Source: Aestuariibacter sp.
GTDB taxonomy: Bacteria > Pseudomonadota > Gammaproteobacteria > Enterobacterales > Alteromonadaceae
Assembly (NCBI GenBank): GCA_017794925.1
Contig: CP051238.1
Location: 1,729,137-1,793,136 of the forward strand
Direction: 5' to 3'
DNA length: 64,000 nt
How positions within the stretch are numbered: position 1 is the stretch's first letter; every line of letters begins with the position of its first letter. The notes under the pieces are model-generated. The model worked only from the letters and a program-made list of their open reading frames with translations. It ran no database searches and was not told the DNA's origin. This document shows positions 44,344-52,701 of this stretch, piece by piece. Both the position numbers and the translations under genes were made by a program.

Positions 44344-44865
44344 ATGCGTGTACTGGCTAAAATGTTACTGTTGTCTACTACCACCGTTTTTTCTTTGGCG
44401 TCAGTAGCCGACGACGCGGCAACTGTCAGCAATGTTGAAATTACCTGGGAAGATCCTAAGTCATACACTGATATGCGGCCGAGCAACGAATCCCGGGTGC
44501 GTTTCCGCAAGCGCGTCATGCGGGATTTGGGTGAGTACATTGAAGAGCTGGCAGAAGCGTTGCCAGCAGGGCAACATCTGAGTATTAATGTAACGAATGT
44601 AGATTTGGCCGGTATGGTCTGGCCGACCTTTGGTACGGGAACTGATCTGCGGGTGATTCGCGAAGTTGATATTCCTCGCATGACGTTTAGTTATGCATTG
44701 TCTGCGAATGAACAAGTTATCAAATCTGCTGAAGTGTCTCTTAAGGACATGGCGTTTATGAACAGAGCGACGACAATGCGAACCAATGATGTGCTGCGTT
44801 ATGAGAAAATTATGCTGAAACGCTGGTTTGATGAAGAGTTCAGTGACTCAATAGTGAAGTCCTGA
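44344..44865 (+). CDS. DUF3016 domain-containing exported protein
   Basis: 173 residues; signal peptide MRVLAKMLLLSTTTVFSLASVADD. The body fits DUF3016: VEITWEDPKSYTDMRPSNES, RVMRDLGEYIEELAEALPAGQHLSINVTNVDLAG, then DIPRMTFSYAL and RYEKIMLKRWFDEEF. The family is common in Alteromonadales and Xanthomonadales, function unknown; likely periplasmic. GGAGAGCAATC precedes the ATG. It stands alone before the long ExeM regulatory gap. Confidence 0.83.
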   Translation: MRVLAKMLLLSTTTVFSLASVADDAATVSNVEITWEDPKSYTDMRPSNESRVRFRKRVMRDLGEYIEELAEALPAGQHLSINVTNVDLAGMVWPTFGTGTDLRVIREVDIPRMTFSYALSANEQVIKSAEVSLKDMAFMNRATTMRTNDVLRYEKIMLKRWFDEEFSDSIVKS

Positions 44866-45065
44866 CAGTACGCTGCTTTCTTTACGTGGCGTCGGTCTGA
44901 CGCCATGCTTATAACCAATATTATTGGTCATACCTTTTTTTCAGTAAAAAAATTCTTAATCCTTTCTTTTTAAAGATTGTCAGTCTTTTTTACATATCTC
45001 TTTAATTTTGCAAATTTCATAACTGTTTATTTCTTAAACTACTCTTTTGAAAGACTCCTTAAATT

Positions 45066-45137
45066 GACCATTTGGTCGGCTATTTTGTGTCAGCTATTTT
45101 TACACTTTTAAATGCTTTATGACCAGACCGTCCGGTC
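45066..45137. promoter_or_regulatory. Pair of GACC-N4-GGTC palindromes exactly 60 bp apart
   Basis: GACCATTTGGTC (45066-45077) and GACCGTCCGGTC (45126-45137) are both 5-bp-arm inverted repeats with 2-bp spacers, and begin 60 bp apart. The GACC-N4-GGTC form resembles operators of TetR-family regulators such as NemR. No TetR gene is nearby. Confidence 0.5.
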
Positions 45138-45200
45138 CGTTTACAAATACTAATTATTGATACGTAAGGAAAAATCTCTTAACTTGTACCATTAGTACAG

Positions 45201-45232
45201 GTGTCACAATCTTGTCACTTGCTACTGATAAT
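45201..45232 (+). promoter_or_regulatory. Pho-box-like repeat and -10 element of the ExeM promoter
   Basis: GTGTCAC (45201-45207), spacer AATC, TTGTCAC (45212-45218): two copies of the 7-bp PhoB half-site (consensus CTGTCAT) at the required 11-bp period. GATAAT at 45227-45232 lies at a suitable distance for a PhoB-activated promoter in which the box replaces the -35 element. Confidence 0.65.
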
Positions 45233-45298
45233 TTTTACAGCCCGAAAAACACACACCTAACGATAAGAATTAGGACAACTGGCTTCCAAGGAACAACA

Positions 45299-48200
45299 AT
45301 GAAAATAAAGTATCCCGCTCTCATCAGTGCGATGTGGGCGTCCCAGGTCTTTGCGACCGATATCTTCATCAATGAACTTCATTACGATAATTCTGGTAGC
45401 GACGTTGGCGAGTTCGTCGAAGTCGTAGCCCCCGCCGGTACCGATCTGACCGGCTACAAAGTGCTGTTTTATAATGGCAATAATGGTGCTCAGTACAACA
45501 GCCGGGAGCTGGTTGGATTGGTTGCCGACATGGGTAATGGGTTTGGTACCTACGCTATCGATGTATCCGGTATTCAAAATGGTGCTCCCGACGGTATTGC
45601 GTTGGTTGATGATACCAACACGGTTATTCAGTTTTTAAGTTACGAAGGTAGCTTTACCGCCGCAGGCGGTGTGGCTAGTGGCCTGACGAGTGTTGATATT
45701 GGCGTAAGTGAGACAAGCAGCACTCCGGTAGGCGCGTCATTGCAGTTAACCGGTAGCGGTGCGCAATACAGCGATTTTACCTGGCAGGCATTCACAACTT
45801 CTACAAAAGAAGCCGTTAACGAAGGTCAAACCTTCACCGGTAACGAAGTCGTATTCTTCAACGAAATTCACTATGACAACGCGGGTGCTGACGTTGGCGA
45901 ATTTGTTGAAATCGCCGGTACAGCTGGTTTAGACCTGACCGGCATGACCATTGAACTTTACAACGGCAGCAATGGGTCGGTTTACAATACGATTGCACTG
46001 TCAGGCTCACTGCCAGATAACGGCAACGGTTTTGGCACGATCGCCTATTATCCTTCTTCAATTCAGAATGGCTCACCGGATGGTATGGCGTTGGTGTCAG
46101 CACTTGGTGAAGTCATCCAATTCATCAGCTACGAAGGCGTAGTCAGTGCGACGGCAGGCGCAGCCAACGGTACAGACAGCACCGATATCGGTGTGGCTCA
46201 GGCTTCTTCTACAGCTGTGGGTCAATCACTGCAATTGAGTGGTACGGGAACCAACTACAATGACTTTACCTGGACTGCAGGCGCAGAGAGCCCGGATAAT
46301 ACCAATCCGTCTCAAACATTTGACGGTGTTAGCTCACCAGAGGAGCCTGAAGAGCCAGAAGAACCGGAAGAACCTACACCGGGCGAAGGCGATGTGTCCA
46401 AACTGTTTATTAACGAATTACATTACGACAACGTTAGTTCGGATGTGGGTGAATTTGTTGAGATTGCGGGTCCTGCAGGAACTGACCTAAACGGTGTTAG
46501 CATTGAGCTGTATAACGGTAATGGTGGTAGTGTTTATAAAACAGTTGCGTTGTCTGGCACTATCCCGGACCAGGCAAGTGGCTTTGGTACCGTCGTTGAG
46601 TATATTTCCGGTATACAAAATGGTTCGCCTGATGGCGTTGCATTAAGTTACAACGGTGAATTGATTGACTTCATTAGTTATGAAGGTGAGCTAACCGCTA
46701 CTAGCGGCAGCGCATCAGGCGTTACTGCTTCAGATATAGGTGTTACTGAAACAGGCTCAACACTGGCAACTGAGTCCGTACAGTTAACGGGAACAGGCAG
46801 CGAAGTCTGTCATTTCTCCTGGAGCGGTCCTGCTGCGTCATCACCAGGTGAAGTGAATGCCGGCCAAACCTTTGATGCCTCAGTCGGTGCGACGTGTGGT
46901 GGTAACGATGGTGGTGATGGTGACACTGGTGGCGATGTAACGCTGGTTAAAATCAGTGAAGTGCAGGGCAGTGGAACATCAAGCCCGCTGATTAATGCGA
47001 CGGTGGCTATTGAGGCCATTGTGGTTGCCGATCATCAGAGCGGAAATGGTAGTGACGGTGATCTGCGAGGTTTCTTCGTTCAGGAAGAAGATGCTGATGC
47101 AGATGCTGACTCGTCAACCTCTGAAGGACTATTCGTGTTTGATGGCAGTGCTCCAGCGGTCGATGTTGCTGTAGGTGATAAGGTCTATTTGGTCGGTACG
47201 GTCGATGAGTATTTCGGCGATACGCAACTGGATGTACAGTCTGGTTCCGTACAGGTTGTATCTTCAGGTAATTCATTGCCATCACCGGCCGTTATTACGC
47301 TTCCTGTTGCAACCACCACTAACTCAAGTGGCGAGGCGATTGCTGACCTGGAAGCCTATGAAGGTATGCAGGTTATGTTTGCTCAAACCCTTGCGGTAAC
47401 AGAGCTGTACAACCTGGACCGCTTTGGCGAAATATTGCTAAGCAGTGAAGGTCGTCAGGTTCAGTATACCGAAGTGATGACTCCATCAACGGAAGGTTAT
47501 GCCGCCTATGTTGCTTCTGCGGCAGCCAATCGTTTACTGCTGGACGACGGCTTTAGCATTCAGAACCCTTCTCCCATTCGCTTCCCTGCACCAGGCTTAA
47601 CAACAGCCAATACCGTGCGTATGAGCGATGAAGTGACCAACCTTACAGGTGTTATCAGCTACCGCAAAGGCAGTGGTGGTTCAGGTGACGAAATGTACCG
47701 CGTTATGCCTACGGTTGAGCCAGCCTTTACCCGTCCAGAGTCTCGCAAAGATCGTCCGGATGTGGGCGGTTCTATTCAGGTTGCAAGCTTTAACCTGCTG
47801 AACTTCTTCAACACCTTCGGAAACAGCTGCTACCTGGGTGGGGGGACTGGTGATTGTCGCGGTGCTGACAACTCGGAAGAATACGCTCGTCAGTTACAGA
47901 AAACTGTCACTGCCATTACAGCACTGGATGCCGACGTACTGGGTGTCATTGAAATTGAAAATGACATTGTTGAAGGCCAGAACAGCGCAATGGCATCACT
48001 GGTAGACGCGTTGAATCAGGCAGATTCTGCATGTAGCAATTATCAGTACGTTGATCCACTTCAGCGTGTAGGCACTGACGCTATTGCTGTAGGTTTCCTG
48101 TATTGTGCAGATACCGTAGAGGTGACTCAGGGCAGTTCCATTGCCATTCTGGATGATAGCCAGCTTGCCGCTTTGGGGCTTAGCCACTATGCGCCTGTGT

Positions 48201-48949
48201 TCGATGGTTCTTCAACCAGTCGTCCCAGCTTAACGGTAAGCTTTACCGAAAAAGCCACAAATGAAGTATTCACTGTGTCGGTTAACCACTTTAAATCTAA
48301 AGGCGGTAGCGGTTCAGGTGGTAATGCGGATGCAGGCGATGGCGCAGGTAATTGGAACGAACGTCGTACACAAGCTGCTGAAGCACTTCACAGCTGGTTA
48401 GCAACCTATCCGACTGGCGTTAGCGATGACGATATCTTAATCATTGGTGACCTGAATGCATACAGCATGGAAGATCCGATTGTTGAGCTGACGTCTAACG
48501 GTTATACCAGTGTGACTGGTGGCGAGGCACATTACTCTTATGTGTTCGACGGCTTTGCCGGTAACCTGGACCACGGATTGGCTTCTGCCTCACTGATGGA
48601 ACAAATCACCGGAGCCACGTCCTGGAACATCAACTCTGATGAAGCTGATGCATTGGATTACAATACTGACTTCGGTCGCCCAACTGACATCTTTGATGGC
48701 ACCACACCGTATCGCACATCGGACCACGATCCGCTGTTAATCGGACTGTCTCTGTCATCGGTATTGAAGGGTGATCTTGACGGTGATGGTGATATCGATC
48801 GCAATGACTTCTTTATGATTATACGTGCGATTCTGACCAGAAGACCTTATGATCCAGCTAACGATATGAATGGCGATGGCGCTGTGAATCTCGCAGATGG
48901 AATATTGTTGCGTCGTAGCTGTACTCGCGCTCGTTGCGCAGTACGTTAG
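45299..48949 (+). CDS. ExeM/NucH-family extracellular endonuclease with three lamin-tail domains and dockerin-like end
   Basis: 1216 residues from ATG 45299 (AGGA seven bases upstream). Signal peptide MKIKYPALISAMWASQVFA. Three lamin-tail domains follow at about 20, 183 and 367, each opening xxFxNExHYDN and DVGEFVE, with an acidic PEEPEEPEEP linker before the third; then an OB-fold domain (~547-800) and an endonuclease/exonuclease/phosphatase domain (~825-1155: ASFNLLNFF, GVIEIEND, SVNHFKSKGG, IIGDLNAY, SDHDPL). The end (~1156-1210) is EF-hand/dockerin-like (GDLDGDGDIDRNDF, DMNGDGAVNLAD) and closes with CTRARC. It likely degrades extracellular DNA; the Pho-box promoter fits phosphate scavenging. 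Confidence 0.9.
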   Translation: MKIKYPALISAMWASQVFATDIFINELHYDNSGSDVGEFVEVVAPAGTDLTGYKVLFYNGNNGAQYNSRELVGLVADMGNGFGTYAIDVSGIQNGAPDGIALVDDTNTVIQFLSYEGSFTAAGGVASGLTSVDIGVSETSSTPVGASLQLTGSGAQYSDFTWQAFTTSTKEAVNEGQTFTGNEVVFFNEIHYDNAGADVGEFVEIAGTAGLDLTGMTIELYNGSNGSVYNTIALSGSLPDNGNGFGTIAYYPSSIQNGSPDGMALVSALGEVIQFISYEGVVSATAGAANGTDSTDIGVAQASSTAVGQSLQLSGTGTNYNDFTWTAGAESPDNTNPSQTFDGVSSPEEPEEPEEPEEPTPGEGDVSKLFINELHYDNVSSDVGEFVEIAGPAGTDLNGVSIELYNGNGGSVYKTVALSGTIPDQASGFGTVVEYISGIQNGSPDGVALSYNGELIDFISYEGELTATSGSASGVTASDIGVTETGSTLATESVQLTGTGSEVCHFSWSGPAASSPGEVNAGQTFDASVGATCGGNDGGDGDTGGDVTLVKISEVQGSGTSSPLINATVAIEAIVVADHQSGNGSDGDLRGFFVQEEDADADADSSTSEGLFVFDGSAPAVDVAVGDKVYLVGTVDEYFGDTQLDVQSGSVQVVSSGNSLPSPAVITLPVATTTNSSGEAIADLEAYEGMQVMFAQTLAVTELYNLDRFGEILLSSEGRQVQYTEVMTPSTEGYAAYVASAAANRLLLDDGFSIQNPSPIRFPAPGLTTANTVRMSDEVTNLTGVISYRKGSGGSGDEMYRVMPTVEPAFTRPESRKDRPDVGGSIQVASFNLLNFFNTFGNSCYLGGGTGDCRGADNSEEYARQLQKTVTAITALDADVLGVIEIENDIVEGQNSAMASLVDALNQADSACSNYQYVDPLQRVGTDAIAVGFLYCADTVEVTQGSSIAILDDSQLAALGLSHYAPVFDGSSTSRPSLTVSFTEKATNEVFTVSVNHFKSKGGSGSGGNADAGDGAGNWNERRTQAAEALHSWLATYPTGVSDDDILIIGDLNAYSMEDPIVELTSNGYTSVTGGEAHYSYVFDGFAGNLDHGLASASLMEQITGATSWNINSDEADALDYNTDFGRPTDIFDGTTPYRTSDHDPLLIGLSLSSVLKGDLDGDGDIDRNDFFMIIRAILTRRPYDPANDMNGDGAVNLADGILLRRSCTRARCAVR

Positions 48950-48990
48950 TCGCTTCAACCCTATTTAGGGTGGGACAATAGAGAATTGAT

Positions 48991-49018
48991 AAGCCGCTCA
49001 ACAGAGCGGCTTTTTTTG
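48991..49018 (+). terminator. Intrinsic terminator after the ExeM nuclease gene
   Basis: AAGCCGCTC (48991-48999) pairs with GAGCGGCTT (49004-49012) around loop AACA-type bases, followed by TTTTTT. Confidence 0.88.
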
Positions 49019-49034
49019 TTCAGCGGCGTGTTAT

Positions 49035-50795
49035 CTACAGGTAGTCGAATTCGCTGCCAGATACACTTAACAGATGTGACGCATCAGAAAACAGGGCGGT
49101 TTTGTGTCCGTGCATTCGCGGAAGGATGCGCTCTATGTAGAACTGACAGGTTTTCTGTTTCCCTTCGGCAATATTGGGGTTGTCACAACGGCTGGCCGTA
49201 TCAGCCATGGAATACCACAGCACACCCAGTAAAGCGTATCCGGTGTAATGCAGGTAATCGCATGCGCCACTGGCCGCGCTTACGGCATCAAAGCCTTTTA
49301 CTGATTGAGATGTTGTATACCACTCCTGCAATAATTGCTCTGCCGCTTGCTTGGTAAGTGGCTGTTCTATGTCGTGCACCATCGTGTTTAACGCACGATA
49401 AGTGGTATCAAGCATACCTTGTTTGTCGCGGGTTAGTTTGCGACCTATAAGATCGAGTGCCTGAATACCATTGGTTCCCTCATAAAGCATGGCGATTCTT
49501 ACATCACGCATCAGTTGCTCCATGCCCCACTCCCGGATGTAACCATGTCCGCCAAACACCTGAATGCCCAGGCTGGTTGATTCCAGCCCGGTATCGGTCA
49601 TGAACGCCTTACATACCGGTGTAAGAAACTGCAGAATGGCGTTGGCTTCATCTTGTCTTTCGTCATCGGCATGGTGTGCAATGTCCATGTATTTGGCGTA
49701 GAGCATCGCCAGTGCCCGACAGCCTTCAGCAAATGCTTTCTGGGTAAGCAACATACGGGCAACATCGGGCTGATGAATAATCGCATCGGCTTTATCTTCG
49801 GGTTGTTGAACACCTTGTGGGGCACGGGATTGCAGGCGTTCACGTGCATAGGTCAGCGCGCCCTGAAAAGCAGCTTCGGTGGCACCCAGGCCTTCTAATC
49901 CAACCTGAAACCGGGCGTCGTTCATCATGGTGAACATGCAAGCTAGGCCTTGGTTCGCCTCACCGATTAACCAGCCGGTTGCGCCATCGAAATTCATGAC
50001 ACAAGTCGGGCTGGCCTTAATGCCCATTTTCTTCTCGATTGCGCTGGGACCTAATGCATTGGGTTTATCTGGTGTGCCGCTGTCATCCAGCAGGAACTTA
50101 GGCACGAGAAACAGGCTGATGCCTTTAATACCTGGTGGTGCATCGGGCAATCTGGCCAGTACCATATGGATAATGTTATCCGTCCAGTCATGGTCTCCGG
50201 CCGTAATGAAAATCTTGCTACCCGTTATAGTGTAGCTACCGTCGTCGTTGGGTTCGGCTTTGGTAGACAGTAGGCTTAAATCGGTACCCGCATGCGGCTC
50301 GGTCAGATTCATTGTGCCCGTCCATTCGCCGCTGACCAGTTTTTCCAGGTATGTATCTTTTAATTCGTCACTGGCATGCCGGGTTATAGCCAGCACTGCG
50401 CTCTCCGTTAACATGGTTGTCAGGCGCCAGCTCAGGTTGGCTGAGTTCAGCATTTCATGAACCGGTACGGCCATGGAATAAGGGAGGCCCTGGCCACCGT
50501 AATTGACGTCACCGAGCATGGCATTCCAGCCGTTCTCTACATAGCTTTGATAAGCTTCAGCAAACCCTTGTGGTGTGGTGACTTTACCCTCGGCTAACCG
50601 GCAACCTTGCTCATCGCCTTCGCGGTTGAGTGGTGCAACAACATCTGCAGCAAATTTACCGCCTTGTTCTACAACTTCTAACGCGAGCTCTGCATCAAAG
50701 TCGGTCAAGCCAAGCGACCTGTAGTGGTCCTCAATCATTAACCAGTCCTGCAGTAAAAAACGAAAATCCGCAAGGGGTGGAATGTAGCCAGGCAT
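49035..50795 (-). CDS. Acyl-CoA dehydrogenase (DmdC-like long form)
   Basis: 586 residues, the long acyl-CoA dehydrogenase type with an extra C-terminal domain. Landmarks: N-terminal MPGYIPPLADFRFLLQDW, FAD-binding TGTMNLTEPHAGTDLS and GSKIFITAGDHD, and the catalytic-region YEGTNGIQALDLIGRK. It oxidises an acyl-CoA to the enoyl-CoA, passing electrons to ETF; DmdC relatives act on methylmercaptopropionyl-CoA, others on fatty acyl-CoA, and I cannot choose between them. AGGAG stands six bases before the ATG. A PsrA-like box lies about 82-93 bp upstream, suggesting fatty-acid-responsive control. Confidence 0.9.
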   Translation of the reverse strand: MPGYIPPLADFRFLLQDWLMIEDHYRSLGLTDFDAELALEVVEQGGKFAADVVAPLNREGDEQGCRLAEGKVTTPQGFAEAYQSYVENGWNAMLGDVNYGGQGLPYSMAVPVHEMLNSANLSWRLTTMLTESAVLAITRHASDELKDTYLEKLVSGEWTGTMNLTEPHAGTDLSLLSTKAEPNDDGSYTITGSKIFITAGDHDWTDNIIHMVLARLPDAPPGIKGISLFLVPKFLLDDSGTPDKPNALGPSAIEKKMGIKASPTCVMNFDGATGWLIGEANQGLACMFTMMNDARFQVGLEGLGATEAAFQGALTYARERLQSRAPQGVQQPEDKADAIIHQPDVARMLLTQKAFAEGCRALAMLYAKYMDIAHHADDERQDEANAILQFLTPVCKAFMTDTGLESTSLGIQVFGGHGYIREWGMEQLMRDVRIAMLYEGTNGIQALDLIGRKLTRDKQGMLDTTYRALNTMVHDIEQPLTKQAAEQLLQEWYTTSQSVKGFDAVSAASGACDYLHYTGYALLGVLWYSMADTASRCDNPNIAEGKQKTCQFYIERILPRMHGHKTALFSDASHLLSVSGSEFDYL

Positions 50796-50876
50796 AGCAT
50801 TCTCCTAGTGTTAACCATTTCTAATCCCCGATGTTTACTGAAGGCAGTTCAGACTAATCAGGTAAGGCAAAAATAT

Positions 50877-50888
50877 AAACAAGTGTTT
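50877..50888. promoter_or_regulatory. PsrA-like operator upstream of the acyl-CoA dehydrogenase
   Basis: AAAC-AAGT-GTTT within TAAACAAGTGTTTTA matches the core AAAC-N4-GTTT of the fatty-acid regulator PsrA of Gammaproteobacteria. The site is short, so chance occurrence is possible; position in the promoter gap supports it. Confidence 0.4.
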
Positions 50889-50989
50889 TAATTGTAGGAG
50901 TGCTACCCGAAGATTGTACAGTAGGATCACAAATATTCTGGTCAAAAGTGTCAATAGTTTGAGCCAGAGCAATGTTGCGTTTATTGTGA

Positions 50990-51562
50990 TTAATCGATTT
51001 GCTTTTTGGGTTCCGGAAGATTACCCGCTTTTACATAGGCATCACGCAGTGGGATGAGGTCATCAGCAAAACGCATCGCATTTTTGTCTATCAGAAATGG
51101 GTCGATCTTTTCTAACTGCTGCACTTCTAGTGCTGACCATCCGGGCGGGTCAAATTGCGCCGGAAGTTGACTCAGCGAAGCATCAGCTACGCAGTGGAAT
51201 ATGGGCATGCCCGATGCCGTGGAGGCTAATTGTTCTCTAACCTCTACGTTAAAGCCTGTTTCTTCCCAGGTTTCGCGGTGAGCGGTGCATTGAAGTGATT
51301 CATCGCTTTGGCGACCGCCCGCCGGGAAATCGAGCCTTCCGGTAAGCCGATGACGAATAAGCAAGGCCGTGTTACCGCTTCTCACCAGACATGCAGCCCC
51401 CTCTGCATTGGGTATATCAACGGAGGCTGGGGGTAAACTTCTGCAAAATGGGGCTGAAGGTGACGGGTCTGAGCAGCCAAAAAGCGTTAAAACTACCAAA
51501 AACGCTGTTAAAAGCGATCCGTAATTCCTGTGTTTCGGTAAAATTAATAAAAGATTTTGCAT
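50990..51562 (-). CDS. Membrane-anchored (lipoprotein-like) Nudix hydrolase
   Basis: 190 residues from ATG 51562; ATG 51592 is an alternative giving ten more residues. The N-terminus has a hydrophobic segment with a lipobox-like LFGC (LLTAFLVVLTLFGCSD), so the enzyme appears exported and tethered. A complete Nudix box follows (GGRQSDES...AHRETWEETGF: G-x5-E-x7-RE-x2-EE-x-G). Nudix enzymes hydrolyse nucleoside diphosphates linked to other groups; most are cytosolic, so periplasmic placement is unusual. Divergent from the RND operon. Confidence 0.78.
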   Translation of the reverse strand: MQNLLLILPKHRNYGSLLTAFLVVLTLFGCSDPSPSAPFCRSLPPASVDIPNAEGAACLVRSGNTALLIRHRLTGRLDFPAGGRQSDESLQCTAHRETWEETGFNVEVREQLASTASGMPIFHCVADASLSQLPAQFDPPGWSALEVQQLEKIDPFLIDKNAMRFADDLIPLRDAYVKAGNLPEPKKQID

Positions 51563-51630
51563 GTTATTAACAACATTATGCGCCCGAGGCATCCCGCCAG
51601 AATGAAGCGTGTAGTGTAACAGGGTTTACT

Positions 51631-52698
51631 ATGGCATTGGGTAAAAAGCTGTCACCGCTATTGTTGGGTGTGGTCTTGATGATCGGTCTGTTGACGTATT
51701 TGAATTGGCCGGAGGAAAGCGTAACGCAAACAATGGCTCAACGGGCGACTCCCGTAAAAGTATTTACGGTAGAGAATCGCTTATTCCCGGTGACCATTGA
51801 AGCGTTGGGTACAGCGAATGCCAATGAATCCGTCACGCTGACCGCACAAGTGACTGATACGGTCACCAAAATTAGTTTCGACGACGGCGACTCAGTGAAA
51901 GCCGGACAATTGCTGGTTCAGTTGAATGATACCGAAGAAGTGGCTCGTGTTGCCCAGTTACAAGTCAGTCTGGACGAAGCTAAACGCCAGCTAACCCGAA
52001 TAAAAAATCTGGCAAAAACCAGCGCCGCTTCTCAGCAATTACTGGATGAACAACAAGCTTTGGTCAAATCCATCGAAGCGCAAATTGCTGTAGCGAATGC
52101 GCAATTGGCCGACCTGCAAATTCGCGCGCCATTTAGCGGTAAGTTGGGCATTCGTCAGGTGAGTGTAGGGTCGCTGGTGCGCCCTGCTGACACCATCACG
52201 ACGCTGGATGACATCAGTGTCATTAAAGTCGATTTCAATGTAGCTGAAAATCACTTGGCCAGCATGGCCGTTGGCCAGAAAGTCACAGCGACGTCAGTAG
52301 CGTATCCGGGCCGGGAGTTCATGGGCGAAATTACCGCAATCGATTCCCGAATCGACCCGGTCACCCGCTCAATTCTTGCCAGGGCTATGATCAACAACGC
52401 CAGCGCGGATTTGCGCCCTGGCATGTTGATGAGTGTGACTATCGAAAAACAAGTGCTCGATACATTGGTCGTACCGGAAGAAGCCTTGGTGCCAAATGGT
52501 GACAAGCAGTTTGTATACGTCGTAGCAGAAGATAACAAAGTCTCTGAGCGAGAGATTCTGATTGGTGAGCGCCGCCCTGGATGGGTTCAGGTAGTGACTG
52601 GGTTACAAGTGGGTGAGCAAATCATTACGGAAGGCACCCTGCGTGTTCGGGATGGCTCGTTAGTTAAAGTACTGAACCCTTCAGCTCAGGAGAGCTAA
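51631..52698 (+). CDS. RND efflux periplasmic adaptor (membrane fusion protein)
   Basis: 355 residues. N-terminal signal anchor (PLLLGVVLMIGLLTYL), barrel-sandwich/lipoyl halves around VTDTVTKISFDDGDSVKAGQLLVQL and ADLQIRAPFSGKLGIRQVSVGSLV, a coiled-coil hairpin between them (ARVAQLQVSLDEAKRQLTRI), then beta-barrel and membrane-proximal domains ending REILIGERRPGWVQVVTGL. It links the inner-membrane pump encoded next (3-bp gap) to an outer-membrane channel not encoded here, probably a shared TolC. Confidence 0.93.
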   Translation: MALGKKLSPLLLGVVLMIGLLTYLNWPEESVTQTMAQRATPVKVFTVENRLFPVTIEALGTANANESVTLTAQVTDTVTKISFDDGDSVKAGQLLVQLNDTEEVARVAQLQVSLDEAKRQLTRIKNLAKTSAASQQLLDEQQALVKSIEAQIAVANAQLADLQIRAPFSGKLGIRQVSVGSLVRPADTITTLDDISVIKVDFNVAENHLASMAVGQKVTATSVAYPGREFMGEITAIDSRIDPVTRSILARAMINNASADLRPGMLMSVTIEKQVLDTLVVPEEALVPNGDKQFVYVVAEDNKVSEREILIGERRPGWVQVVTGLQVGEQIITEGTLRVRDGSLVKVLNPSAQES

Positions 52699-52701
52699 TT
52701 T

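Larger units (their letters stand above)
44866..45298. other. 433-bp AT-rich regulatory region before the ExeM nuclease gene
   Basis: No supported gene. It contains long T-rich stretches (44930-45010), two GACC-N4-GGTC palindromes (45066-45077 and 45126-45137), the inverted repeat TGTAC-N5-GTACA (45185-45199), a Pho-box-like repeat (45201-45218) and a -10-like GATAAT (45227-45232). Confidence 0.7.

Noticed and set aside
48766..48930. Cellulosomal dockerin
   Set aside because: The EF-hand-like pair is seen, but no scaffoldin, cohesin or cellulase genes are present; cellulosome function is not supported.
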